DNA from: Plasmodium brasilianum
Taxonomy: Eukaryota > Apicomplexa > Aconoidasida > Haemosporida > Plasmodiidae
DNA length: 64,000 nucleotides
Direction: 5' to 3'
NCBI RefSeq assembly: GCF_023973825.1
Contig: NC_090116.1
Span: forward strand, 310,001 to 374,000
Part shown: positions 1 to 11,690 of the stretch, one piece after another
Layout of the letters: each line of letters opens with the position of its first letter
Numbering within the stretch: the stretch's first letter is position 1
Program-made: the position numbers and the translations under genes
Notes under the pieces: model-generated
Databases searched by the model: none
The model's input: the letters and a program-made list of their open reading frames with translations, nothing else
Told to the model about the DNA's origin: nothing

Positions 1-1
1 G

Positions 2-2890
2 TCCCCTAATTCAGAAGATGAAAGAGCGTCGTCCACGCAACCAATCAACTTCAACGTATGTGAAAAAGAAATGAACAACCTGAATGTAAAGAATGATGAA
101 GAGATAGAAAAACATTATTTGAATAAAGTTTTTTCAATTAAAAACATAGATGAAAAGGATAAATGGAATGAGGATGTGTACAAATTAGAAAAGCAGAAGA
201 ATGAAAAGAAGTTATTTGAGTTATATTACATATACATTTATATAATTATTCATATAATTAAATTTTATAACGATTCTTTTGTAGATTTAAAATATTATAC
301 GTATAATTGTATATGTGAAATTGCCAGTTCTTATATTCCTTTTTATTTCACCCAAAATAATATTAAAACATTTTCCTACTATAGTAATTATAATAGTGAG
401 GAAAACAAAAACATAAACAATTTTATCGATTTTATAAATGATATTCATTTATCTATAGATATGAATGACTTCAATTTATGTCACATGAGCAAGAACAAAA
501 GTAATGAGCTAAATATGAAATGTTCCAAAAATTGTGTTCATTGTAGATATGTTATTGATACAGATGATTTTACATACACAGAAGCTGATAGCTACTTAAA
601 TAGTATAACAAATATAGATAAGACTAAAAACAAATGCGCTGTCTCAACAAAGCTTAGCAGCAATAATAATTATAATAATAGTACAACTGCTGATAGTAAT
701 TATAATGGCAATACCGCTGCAAGCGGTAGTAACAGCAGTAGCTTCTGCAAAAGGTACGACACTAAAGTTAACCAAGCACAAAGTAATGAAAGTCATGAAT
801 GTTATCCAGTGAGTACCTTAACGAGCAGCCCCTCCAACATGCACAATATGTTTATGAACAATGTATATATAATATCATACATTGAGTATATTTATATATT
901 ATTATTAATTGTAAGAGAAAACAAAAGTGTAGAAAAAGATAGAGCTGTTTGTTGTATTATTAGATATGTAGGATTTATATGTAAAAATGTGAATTTCTTC
1001 CTATTCAATTATATTAATTTATTGCCGTCCACATTTCTTGTTAAATATTTTATTTATTTGAACAATATAATAAAAAGAAAAGGTCTGATTGACATCTTCA
1101 CGTCTGATACGCATGATGTGGAAAACACCGAGGGGCAGGGAAAGCATGAGGAGTTACCAAAAAATGCTAGGAGTGGGAGCGATGGAAGCAGAGGATATGA
1201 AAGCAAGAGTGACGTAAGTTGGAACGACGTAAACAGAAATGAAGTAATCGGGAACGACATAAACAGGAACGAAGTAATAGGGAAAGACATAAACAGGAAC
1301 GAAGTAAACAGGAACGATGGGACTGGGAGCACGAAGGGGGAACAACTATCTGCCAAAGAACAGGGTACACAAAAGGGAGTCGACAGTGAGGGTAAGAAAA
1401 CGTCCTCTTTTTTCCGCATGAATGAAAATAAAAAACTACATCGGAAAAGTTCATACATGTCAAGATGTGAAAACAGAATAAATGAGAGAGCAGAAAATAA
1501 AAAAGGGGATAGTTTAAAATTTTATCGCTTATTTTTAAATGTATATATAAAATATGAATACGAATTTGATGACTGTTTTTTTTCATTTAACAAAAATTTC
1601 GAAGAAAAAAATAATACGGAAAAGGTTACAAAGGATTGGACTAATAAATATACGAAAGATTATCCATTAAATGAAAAATCTAAACCAAGTAAAGGAATAA
1701 TAAAGAATAAAAACATTGGAGATACGAAAGTAAAACATACCGTTTTACATAATTTTAATGATAATTGTTTTGAAAGATATTCTGATAAAAAAGATAATAG
1801 TATCTGTGATGACTCAATAATAATAGAAATAAAAGACATATTTAATTCAAACATAAGTAAGAATTATTTTAAATATAACCCGAATAATGTAGACGCAAAA
1901 ATTATATTATATTTGCTATCCATAGTAAAGGATCATATAAAGAATAAAATAACGTGGAATGTCCTTTATGCGTTTAAATTGATATATAACAATTATTCCT
2001 TCTTTTTTGCACATAATTTTGCAGATTTACATTATAAAATACTAGATAATTTAATTTACACATTAAGATATACAAATGTTTATAAAATTAAAATTTTGTC
2101 CTCTTTGGCTTTAATACATATCCCTCTGTATTATAATATTAATAAAAACAAGCTGAAAGAATTATGGGAAACAATAGTATCAAATATTTCTGTTTTTGAT
2201 GAAATTTATATTGATGATAAATCAAATATAAATCAGTTTGTATACTTCTATGATAAATCCTTAAATTTTGTAACAATAAGCAAAAAAACGGAATATAAAT
2301 ATAAGTGTACCTTAAGAGTTAATATATGCGAACTGTTATATATATGTATATACAGGTCATACATTCATGCGAATATTAACACTGATATTGAAATTAATAA
2401 CAAAAGAATAAACTGTTATGAGGTTTTTAAAAAATATACACACATTTTTAATATTAACAATGATATACATATATACAACTTAACGCATATTTTTAATAAC
2501 CATGTAACTTACTACTCCTTTTACAATAAAAAGAGCGATGAAAACAGTGGCATGAATAACAACAGTAGTAACAACAATCCGGCGCATACAAAGCATGAAG
2601 AAAAATATATACCGCAGGCAAATACTTATGATCCATGTAGTAGTGATATATCGAATAAGAAAGAAGAGGAAAAATTATGCCTTGATGATATTTTTAAACT
2701 TCAATTATTTTTGAACAACCATTTTGATAAATATCATTATGTGTACCAAAATTTATTAGGAACTAGCCAAAACCCTATTTTCCTAACCCTATTTTTAAAA
2801 CTTCACTGTGAGATAAAATCATCTTTAAAAAGATTTATTGATCCAGGAGTGCAGAGAAGACAGGAAAACCAAACACACTTGAAAAATTAA
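2..2890 (+). CDS. HEAT-repeat protein, HEATR6-like, C-terminal part (partial, 5' end off window)
   Basis: The reading frame is already open at base 2 and reads into the first in-frame ATG at base 71, so this is the 3' portion of a longer gene. About 960 residues are visible. Hydrophobic helical segments near 215-350 and 1880-2360 alternate with Asn/Ser-rich and Glu/Lys-rich inserts, the usual Plasmodium pattern. The block near 1950-2345 (TWNVLYAF, then KIKILSSLALIHIP, then KELWETIVSNI, then TLRVNICELLYI) follows the C-terminal helix order of HEATR6-type proteins, where a Trp-Asn-x-x-Tyr/Cys-Ala-Leu helix is followed by an Arg-Ile-x-Ser-Ala-Ala-Leu helix. Family assignment is by eye and tentative. 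A run of 10-residue repeats (NDINRNEVIG-like) lies at 1216-1315. The gene faces DPAP3 tail to tail. In P. falciparum a large plus-strand gene of unknown function sits here. Confidence 0.8.
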   Translation, partial: SPNSEDERASSTQPINFNVCEKEMNNLNVKNDEEIEKHYLNKVFSIKNIDEKDKWNEDVYKLEKQKNEKKLFELYYIYIYIIIHIIKFYNDSFVDLKYYTYNCICEIASSYIPFYFTQNNIKTFSYYSNYNSEENKNINNFIDFINDIHLSIDMNDFNLCHMSKNKSNELNMKCSKNCVHCRYVIDTDDFTYTEADSYLNSITNIDKTKNKCAVSTKLSSNNNYNNSTTADSNYNGNTAASGSNSSSFCKRYDTKVNQAQSNESHECYPVSTLTSSPSNMHNMFMNNVYIISYIEYIYILLLIVRENKSVEKDRAVCCIIRYVGFICKNVNFFLFNYINLLPSTFLVKYFIYLNNIIKRKGLIDIFTSDTHDVENTEGQGKHEELPKNARSGSDGSRGYESKSDVSWNDVNRNEVIGNDINRNEVIGKDINRNEVNRNDGTGSTKGEQLSAKEQGTQKGVDSEGKKTSSFFRMNENKKLHRKSSYMSRCENRINERAENKKGDSLKFYRLFLNVYIKYEYEFDDCFFSFNKNFEEKNNTEKVTKDWTNKYTKDYPLNEKSKPSKGIIKNKNIGDTKVKHTVLHNFNDNCFERYSDKKDNSICDDSIIIEIKDIFNSNISKNYFKYNPNNVDAKIILYLLSIVKDHIKNKITWNVLYAFKLIYNNYSFFFAHNFADLHYKILDNLIYTLRYTNVYKIKILSSLALIHIPLYYNINKNKLKELWETIVSNISVFDEIYIDDKSNINQFVYFYDKSLNFVTISKKTEYKYKCTLRVNICELLYICIYRSYIHANINTDIEINNKRINCYEVFKKYTHIFNINNDIHIYNLTHIFNNHVTYYSFYNKKSDENSGMNNNSSNNNPAHTKHEEKYIPQANTYDPCSSDISNKKEEEKLCLDDIFKLQLFLNNHFDKYHYVYQNLLGTSQNPIFLTLFLKLHCEIKSSLKRFIDPGVQRRQENQTHLKN
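1210..1315 (+). repeat. 30-bp coding repeat in the HEAT-like gene
   Basis: About three and a half imperfect copies of a 30-bp unit encode NDxNRNEVIG-type decapeptides inside the low-complexity insert of the first gene. The copies differ by single bases, consistent with slippage expansion. Confidence 0.7.
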
Positions 2891-3663
2891 AAAAATTAGA
2901 AAAGTCAAAAAAGTAAAAATAGCTCTGGAAAGGTTCGATTGGTTTCGCGTGCCTTTTTAACCAGGGTAAGGGAAACAGAATATCGGGAAAATCGCACATT
3001 TGTATGCATATAATATATATATATATATATACACATGTGTATCAGTATATGTATACACCACTTAGCACCGTTAACATGCTGACACACCGATGTGACAATG
3101 CACGGCATGCCTTTTTATAAATTTTTTATTTTGCGTTGAATAATTTGTTTACACGTACGAGACTTCCTTTTTTAAAGGATTAAAATGTGTACTTATGTTT
3201 GTGCACATTTCATAAGTTTTATGCATATTAGTACACTTATAATACAAACATGATAACAGTGTATTTTAGTAAATTTTTTCTGAATGAGTATAAAGCATCA
3301 ATTTTTTTTTTTTTTTTTTTTTAAATAGCTAAATTGAAATTATAAAAAGGTAAATGAAAAAAAATGCATATTTTAAAAACGTCACAAATCATGTACAATG
3401 AAGCCTTTAATTATTTTTTTTTAAAGAATTATAAAAAAGAAATATATATTTAAATATATATGTATACATATGTGTGAATAATTTTTTTTTTTGAAACCGA
3501 AAAGGTATGAAAACTCCATTATTTAAAATTATTTAATTCCGTAACAGTACATGAAATATGTAATTAATAAAACCTGCCTTTAATTAAAAACGAAAGCGAT
3601 AATTTCTTACACACATCAGTACTTTTTCATTTTTTTTTTTTTTATTTTCCCTTCCACCCTGTT
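2891..3663. other. Convergent 3' intergenic region
   Basis: This gap lies between the stop codons of two tail-to-tail genes. It holds T runs (3301-3322, 3481-3492, 3633-3643), a TA microsatellite near 3013-3031 and no open frame of convincing composition. It is expected to contain both polyadenylation regions. I see no RNA gene in it. Confidence 0.6.
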
Positions 3664-6614
3664 TCACCTTTGTCTAATAAACAAATTAACGTCACATGCT
3701 AAAAGGTACGACTTTATTCGTAAATAATTTTCACCCCGTAATATGTAGAAGTAACCTTCATTTCCCCATTCTGTTCCCCAACTGTTCAAAATTTTCCAGT
3801 ATTTCACGACTTTATTATTATTTTTCTTATTTTCCTCCAAATGGTTGTAAATATGATCATCGTAGGAATTCTTTTTTTTGGATTTTTTTTTTTTTTTAAC
3901 AAATTCTCTACATTATCTTCCCCCCAACCTACTACAACAACAGCATGATCAACTTTATTCCATATATACGCATTAGATTTTTCCCCATCAGACATTTTTA
4001 TAAATTTACCCTCTAAAATCCCTTTTTTGTACGCTGAAAAATTATTTGGTGGCTCAATTGCTGCTGCTACAGGCCCATTGTGATACAGATATTTTTTCAA
4101 GTCCTCTTCATCTTTTATATCTAAATACTCAAATTTTGTTACTTTAACCTTTGCATCACAACTGTTCAATTGAGATGCGTCCAATATATTCTTTTCGTAA
4201 GATATGTGATCGGTTAGCACGTAGTTCTGACTTAGTTCCTCGTCTCCACTGTCGTCGTTACCACTATTGCCACGAATGGCATTATGCCTGCCTCTATTAC
4301 GATGCAGTTTAATATTGTTGTTTATCCGTCCCTCTATTTTAAGGTCCGTTGGTAAAAATGTTCCCTCTTTTATACTTTTGCTAGTAGCTCTTTTGTCCCC
4401 ATTTCCAATAGAGGTTGCTTCTTTTTGGTGCAAAAAGTTTTTAAAGGTATCAAATCGATCGCAGAGTGCATTATTATTTTCGTCCTCAATCATGCGTAAA
4501 TGTATGTATTTTTTAAAACATTTATTTGTAAATAAAAAATTTTCATATGCATATTTTAAAGACAGGTATATGTAACCACCATTACATCCTTGATTGAAAA
4601 AATCACATTCTACTAATTGCTGATTACTGAAGGACAGATGATCGATGTTTTTTATATAGTGATATTTGATCCTTATTCTACTATTAATAATTAAAGCAGT
4701 TGAATTGGCATAGCATGAACCACAATCTTTTTGATCTATTGCATCGTCAACAATTTTAATGTAAGTACCTTCTAATCTATTTTTTACATCTTCTTCGTTT
4801 GTCCAATCGAAATTTGTTAAGGTAATGTCTTTATTATAATACATATTGAATAAGCTATCATCCTTGTGTTTTTTATTTGTACTCTTTGTTGAAGTATCTA
4901 TATTAGAATGAATATCATTTTTGTATTGTGTGTGAGGCTTTATGAATGCCTGTTCATGTCTTTCCCATCCCCCCTTCTCGTCTTCTCTCTTATAATCTTC
5001 TTTGTCTGACTCTTTATATTTCCTTTTATGTACATCTTCATTTTCTATATTATTCCCCTTTTCGTTTTCACTTTCCGTCTCTTGTAATTTCATACTTTCA
5101 TAATTCTGGTTGTGTTCAGCTGCATCAATTACTAATGGAGATACCATGTGGACAGGTATTTTGTTTGTGGGCATGTCAGAGGTGGCATTTAATTTTTTTC
5201 CATACCAACAATATCTCTTCATTGTTAAAAGGTTAAAATCGATGAAATTGTCATTATAGTAATCAACTGATTCTTCAAATTCTCCTTCCCCCTTTTCTCC
5301 TACTATATCTTTTCCATTTGATAGAGGAGCACTATTAACAAAGTCCTGCTTATTATCTTTATCGAATAACTTGTATTTTGACGGTAAAAAATTATTTTTT
5401 TTTCTGTTTAATTCATATAAATTATTTCGATCTATTACACTCTGATTTTTTTTTTTTTTTTTTCTAAGAAACTTCTTCCTCTTGTTTCATCGCGCTTTCT
5501 AACGTTTTCATGTTTATTTTGTTCTGTACCATTATTCATCCGGGATGAGGGAAACTCTTCCCCTGTACTTGTATCTAGGTTGTTATTGTGATTATCAGAA
5601 AAATAGTGGTCTTCATTATTACCATCATCATTAATGATGTTAGGGTAATTACCATTATTATAACTACTAGAATTATTAGCACTATTATAAGTAATAGTGT
5701 TATTAGCAATATTTCCTTCTTTCCTATTTTTATCCTTCAAGAGGTACACATTTACCATACCCATAATCAAGTTATTGCAATAACTGTAAGATAAATCATC
5801 TTTCTTTTTAAATTTAAAAAAAGAAAAATAAATTTCTTTTTCTCCCTTTTCTTTATACACTTCCATATATAAACCTTCATCATATATTATCCTCCAGTAA
5901 CCTCTATATAAAGGATTAACTTGGTCATTTTCAAGTATATTTATCGTCCGATCTTTGTTGAAAACAACGATTTCCCTTTTTATCTCCTCGAATCGTTCTT
6001 TTACATTCTCAGGGTCCAGTGACTCTGTAAAAAAAATGAGTCACAGGATATTATGATATGAGATTAAGTTAAGAAGGAAAAAGCAGAAAACTGTAAAGCA
6101 GTAAAATAAAGAAAATACATATACATAACACATGCAACAAAATTTGCCATAGGGAAATGCTTGCATCAAGGGGAAGATGACGGCACATGTGTATGTAAAA
6201 TATCATCATGTATGCAGAAGAACTAAAGCTAAACTACGTAGAACGTGAAATTGCAAAAATGGTAAAAACAAAATATGAACAAGGTAAATGGGAGAAAAAT
6301 ACACTTGAACTAAATGGTAGGTGATAGAAAAATCTTATTCACATAAAACGATATAAATATATTACACCATGGTAATCGGGATGGTCGGGTCTTCTATACC
6401 CGCATTTATAATCATAGATCTGTTCATTCTCATCATTATTCAACTTATTTCCTCCTTTTTCATATTGTGACTGTTCTTTTTTCAAATTCTTTCTTTTTAA
6501 TAAACCCAAGTTAATTTCCCATTTTCCCTCTACATGTCTACTTAAACAGTGAACAGGTATATCACATTTTACATAATTCAAAAAAATCAAAAAAAACGCA
6601 ATACATAAAATCAT
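3664..6614 (-). CDS. DPAP3: Dipeptidyl aminopeptidase 3 (cathepsin C-like cysteine protease), with two poly-A frameshifts
   Basis: This is a papain-family (C1) exopeptidase of the secretory pathway. Exon 1 (6368-6614) encodes a signal peptide followed by a CDIPVHC start of the cathepsin C exclusion domain. Exon 2 begins at 6024 after an acceptor tttttttacag; a tandem AG makes 6022 an equally in-phase alternative. The catalytic Cys lies in CGSCYA near 4710, His in DHAVVVVGWG near 3930, and Asn in LNSWG near 3785. The frame breaks twice on the coding strand, each time in an A run: at 5446-5463 (18 bases) and at 3883-3897 (15 bases). Protein similarity continues on both sides in a shifted frame, ending at a TGA at 3664-3666. 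About 868 residues result if both shifts are ignored. The breaks look like homopolymer errors or length variation, not gene death, because all catalytic residues survive. Position next to P41 supports DPAP3 over DPAP1 or DPAP2. Confidence 0.88.
6025..6367 (-). other. Intron 1 of DPAP3
   Basis: The donor GTGTAATA at 6367 leaves one base of a codon. The polypyrimidine tract and cag at 6025-6027 restore the frame, so translation runs from exclusion-domain residues PDHPDYH into SLDPENVKERFEE. The intron is about 343 bp and carries no coding signal. Confidence 0.7.
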
Positions 6615-7474
6615 ATCAAGATAATTTTTGAAAGGAAATAAAAAAATTCGACATGTAATCTTAACAGTGCGAGATGCTAAAAAGTGAAAGGCGATGCGCG
6701 TACATATATATATATATGTATATGTATGTATATATTTTTACAAATATTTATATATATTTATGTATCTATACACATGTAAATAACCACATGGTTTGAAGTC
6801 CCTTCCTTTTAGTTATCTTTCTACTGTTATGTTAACCACTTCAATAAAAAGAAAAAACTAAACTGAAAAAAGCTTTTAATTAAGTGTTCACACACTAAGA
6901 CATGAATAAAATATACTGCTAAGATGTTTTTTCCCCCTTTGTGCCAAACTTCCTTTCGTTAATTTGTTAAATACATATATGAACTTTTTTTTTTTCCATT
7001 TTTCTTTTTTCCCTGATTTTTCTTTTTAGCCTTCACGAAGTGCACTTAAATGCATAGAAACTCTTCCACTTCTTATGACTTTAAGGGAAACGACCTCACA
7101 TTTCAAAATTGAAAAAATATATTTGTAAGTAAAAGGAAGAAACGTTTTACGCATATTTACAAAAATATGAATTGTTAGACAAAAAAGGTAAAAAAGTTCA
7201 ATAGTTAGTAAAAAAGGAAAAAACAAAAATACATCTGTAAAATATATAGACAGGTGGCAGCAAATGCTCCAACCATCTTATCTTCTTTTCTAACCACGCA
7301 AACGTAATTGTGTTTTTTTTTTTTTTTTCCTTTTTTTTTTTTAGTAAAAATAGAGTACTAAAAAATTAAGAGAGAAAATTAAAATAACGCAAAGAAAAAA
7401 AATTTACATACATGTACATGTATTTACAAAACATTATATATACACCCATGTTCATATATATATATATATATATG

Positions 7475-7516
<42 letters not shown>

Positions 7517-7663
7517 TAGATATATAGATAGATAGATAGATATGTGTGTGCGTATGGTACGGATTGCATGACCTATGCACACTTTCTTCATTTTCTTGCT
7601 CCTATACACACCTTCTTACCTTCTGGAAAAACTTTTTATTAATGTTATAAAGTTATTCCCAAA
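6615..7663. other. Intergenic region upstream of DPAP3
   Basis: This gap lies between the DPAP3 start codon and the last exon of the next minus-strand gene, so it should hold the DPAP3 promoter and 5' UTR. It contains TA-rich microsatellites (6704-6740 and 7455-7540, the latter TATA/GATA), long T runs at 6988-6995, 7313-7328 and 7331-7343, and one exon-like island at 7029-7121 (see findings). No RNA gene is recognisable. Confidence 0.5.
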
Positions 7664-10186
7664 TTATTCTACCACAAATTCGTGCACTTTTCTAATTAGT
7701 AAACGAAATAAATAATCCAGTATTGCTTCTTCTGCAATTTTTCTCGTATTTTTGAGCCTTTCGTATAATATTCTGCGGTGCGAAATAAAAAGAAAAAAAT
7801 AAAAAAAAAATAAATATACAGTGGAGAACTTATATAATCATAAACAAAAAAACAATTTTTAATTACAAATATGCCTTAACATAAGGATAATAACAAAATA
7901 TGGAGAATTTTATATGATTATGTAATAAGTTATATGAACAAAGAAGCAAAACGAATTTATGAAAAATTATGGAATTATGTACGGGTATATATTATTCTTC
8001 AAAAAAAATTAAGCATAAATGTATGAAATAAAATTAGATAAAAAAATATAGATAATTAAAAATGCAATAAAGTTAAAAAGATATAAACCTACGATGTCGC
8101 GCATTAGAAGTAAAACAGCACATACATGTATTTTCAAATGAGCAGTATGTATAAATGTAAATATACATGTACGTGTACATGTACATATATTTATACACGT
8201 ATTAACAGATATAAACGTGCACATTCTCTTTATGTGCAGCCACTCTGCTTAAAATTACATGGCTTATATTTTTTTTTTTTTTTTTCTCCAAATAACTTAC
8301 TTCTTTTTTATTGGGATATATTTACATAAAGATTCATCATCAAATGAAAGAGAATCTTTTAGTCTACTACCTTCGTTTGAGATAATTTTATCTTTATATT
8401 CAGAATTTTCAAGAAAGCTGAACTTTAAAAAGCGTTCACTATTATTCTTCAAAGTTTTTGATATTTTGCTCATATATGAGGAGTTAGAGTTATTACTTAA
8501 AATATTACCCAAAACAGAACGAGAGTAAATTTTCGCTAAAATGAACTCAAAATCTGTTTTACTCAAATTAGGGATATGGTGCAATTTTACACCATTAAAT
8601 GATGTTTTTTTTAAAAAGTCTAAAATCTTCCAGTTTAACATATTTAGATCTTTTAAAAATAATCGGACAAATTTGTACATATCTGTTACAACTTTTTCTT
8701 CTTTAATTAAAGAAAATAAAGTGTCAATAACAATTGCAAAACTTGAATAGACATACTTTTCTTTCTTATTATAAGAGTCGAATAATATTGTTCTAACCGC
8801 TTCTATAAAAATATTATTATTTACCATCCTTTCAAAATCTTCTTTTGCTTTTTCAATTGGATGAAAAGTGAAATGTTTTGATGCACTATCAGTTTTTATA
8901 CGAATTTTTCTATTCTTTAACATTTCTTCTAAAGAAGTATAATAACTATATATGTCTTCTGTTTTATAAAATTGTCTCTTGCTTAATTTTGACAAAGGAC
9001 ACTTTGCTGGTTTGTTCTTAGAATAACTTTTTAATTCACTTACTACTCCTTCGTTGTTTGTACTCTTCTGGGTGTTTCCCTCATCATTTTCATTTTGCAT
9101 ATTCTGCTCGCTGGGAAGATTTAACAAATCATTTCTAGTAGCTGATGTTTTGACTTCTTCCAATTTTACCTCCTTTGGTACTTCCTCTTGTCTACTACAC
9201 AGAGTACTCATTATTTTTTCCCTTACTATTAAGTTAAATATTTTCTTAAAAAATTTATTTATATTTAATTTTAAATTTATTTTTTCTTCATTTAACAATG
9301 TTCTTACATATCCCTTAATCCTTGAATGATTTTCTTCTTGTTGTTGTTCTTTTGTGGGTATTACCATATCGTTATTTACTTTTAGATCTATGTTATTCGC
9401 GTCTTGTTTTGGTTTTTCATTTCCTGAAATGCTCATCATATTTTTACCCTCTGGTTTTTCCATGTTTTCAGATAAATCTTCATCTCCCATGTTTAATAGC
9501 TCCTCAAAAGTTTTTTCATAATTTTTAGGAACATCAATACTTTTCATCAGGTTTGACCCTTTTTCTGTAGTTATCTTTTCTTCGTCATTTGCTATGTTTC
9601 CCTCTTCTTTTTCTCCGAAGCTTGGGTTATTTATCCCTTTTCCATATACCTCATTTTTCCTTTCATTTTTCCCTTTATTTTTCTCTTCATTTTCTCCTTC
9701 ATTTTTCCCTTTATTTTTCTCTTCATTTTCTCCTTCATTTTTCCCTTTATTTTTCTCTTCATTTTCTCCTTCATTTTTCCCTTTATTTTTCTCTTCATTT
9801 TCTCCTTCATTTTTCCCTTTATTTTTCTCTTCATTTTCTCCTTCATTTTCCACTTCATTTTTCTCCTTATTCCTCGCATCCCCAGATCCCAACAGTGCCT
9901 CTTCTCCTTTTTCATTATCTCCAGATATTTCTATCCCTCCACTTATGTCAAAAGAAATAGGATTTCCATTCTTCATTTGGTCTAGTATTTTTTTATCATC
10001 GTCGTTATTAATATCCTTATCTACTAAAATGTTCTTTGTTAAATTTTCTTTTTCATTTACCTCATTAAAGACTATATCCCTTATCCCATTATTTTTTCCG
10101 AGTTCAAATTTCTCCTGTTCTGACTTTCCAAAACTACAGCAGTAGTAGCTAAGCGCAACAAAAAGAACAAGTATATAAAGTTTCAT
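7664..10186 (-). CDS. Secreted Lys/Glu-rich repeat protein, conserved Plasmodium protein of unknown function
   Basis: Two exons are proposed: 8301-10186 and 7664-7772, giving about 664 residues. The ATG at 10186 starts a clear signal peptide (LYILVLFVALSYYCC). Without splicing the first exon would end in a lysine run at 8297, but a perfect donor GTAAGT sits at 8300-8295. An acceptor at 7774-7773 (cgcaccgcag) restores phase and adds a helical tail (KILYERLKNTRKIAEEA). Residues about 112-172 are five copies of a 12-residue unit (GENEEKNKGKNE). The C-terminal 250 residues are non-repetitive and helical, with Cys at CPLSKLSKRQ, and look like the conserved part. The product is not recognised as a known family; its place between DPAP3 and P41 matches an uncharacterised P. 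falciparum gene. Secretion is inferred from the signal peptide only. Confidence 0.8.
9664..9851 (-). repeat. 36-bp coding tandem repeat, five copies
   Basis: Five nearly identical 36-bp units encode GENEEKNKGKNE. The near identity at silent positions shows recent expansion or gene conversion. Long open frames on the opposite strand across this block are a side effect of the repeat. Confidence 0.9.
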
Positions 10187-11690
10187 TTTTTTTTTTTTTT
10201 TTTTTTAATGTCTCTTTCTCCTTCCTATAAGCTATTCTGTATAATAATCAAAACTTTTTTTTTTTTTTTTTAAACTGAATCTCTGTTTTAAAGATACTGT
10301 TCTATATATAATATTGCTAAAATAGGAGAGTTGCAAAATGAAAACAAAAAAAAAAAAGAAGAGCGAGAGAATAAAATAAAATAAGTATTAACAATTAAGA
10401 ATAATATATTTTATATATTGGTGAGAATATAAGACAAAAATAATAACTTGATTAACTAAAAATTTTCCTCTTTAAGTTAAGTGTATAAAACAGAAATAAA
10501 ATGGGGAAAAAATAATATATTATTTTTAAGTTTTTTTCATTACAGGTTGTAAAAAAAAAAAAAAAAAATGAACAGAATTTAGCTATGGCATAAGAAACAA
10601 CATCAAACAGATCAGACAACTCAAAACAGCAGAACAAGCAACTTAAAAAAAAACAAGATCGAAAAAATAATTATTTTTCAAATTTTATCTCGGTTACAAT
10701 TGAAGAAAAAAATGCATGTTTCTCAACCTACACAATACATGCAAAAAAAAGAAATGTTAAACTACACTAAAGAGGGGAAAACCCCAATATATCCAATTAA
10801 ATTTTTTCTACATTAATTGCATACAAAAAAAAAAAAAAAAATTTTGTAAAAAAAGGAAAGTGCAAGAGATTTTTTTGAAAAAATTGCCAGTTTCTCAAAA
10901 TTGTAATTTGTAAGTGTGTAAAGCAACTTCAGCAAGTAACCCTTATTCGTGCTTCATCACAAAAAAATAAAGTAAATTAAAGAGTTAACCTAAAAAAGAA
11001 AAAAGCTCAATCTCAAGCTCAAACGTATACATGAGAAGAGAATAAAAAACCAGAAAGTACAACATTACGCGAAGACCTTATTTTTACGGAATGTATAAAA
11101 GAAAATATATAAAGAAATTATGAGAAATTATAAGATTCACATTCGTCATGTGTTATATTAGAATATATTATAATATATTATTTTTCATTCTATTATAATA
11201 AAAAATACCAGCATAAGCGCGTTAATGTCACTATAACTGTTCATTTTTTTCTCATATTTTCACATCTCTTTTTCTTTTAATCCTTCCTGTTCCTATATTT
11301 AACATTTTGAAAATTTACATAAAAAAATTAAAATTTTAAAGTTACTCGCTTCTTTATTTCTTTTTGTTAATTTTTAGTTTTATAACACAATATCCAATTC
11401 ATTTTATTCAGGACAAGGACCTTTAGTATTTGAAAAAATTGTCATTAAAAAAAAAAAAAAAAAAAACATATTTACTAAAATTTAAAAAAGTTTTTTTTTT
11501 TTTTTTTTTTTATTTGTAGAAAAATGTGTATACGGTATACTGTTAAAGAAAAAAATGGAAGAAAAAGTTGTTTTAAAAAAAAAAATTTAAATTTGTGTCT
11601 GAGTCAGGAATAAACATGTATTCGCATGCATGCATATTATATACACATAAACATGAGCATTACATGTGTATGCGTAGGTGCACCCACTCC
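10187..11690. other. Intergenic region between the secreted repeat protein and P41
   Basis: This is the 5' flank of the repeat protein and the 3' flank of P41. It is full of A and T runs (10187-10206, 10257-10272, 10550-10568, 11449-11466, 11491-11512) and has no frame of protein-like composition. Nothing else is recognisable. Confidence 0.6.

Noticed and set aside
9589..10145. Plus-strand open frames opposite the secreted repeat protein
   Set aside because: They mirror the 36-bp repeat and read Ser/Phe/Leu/His-rich low complexity.
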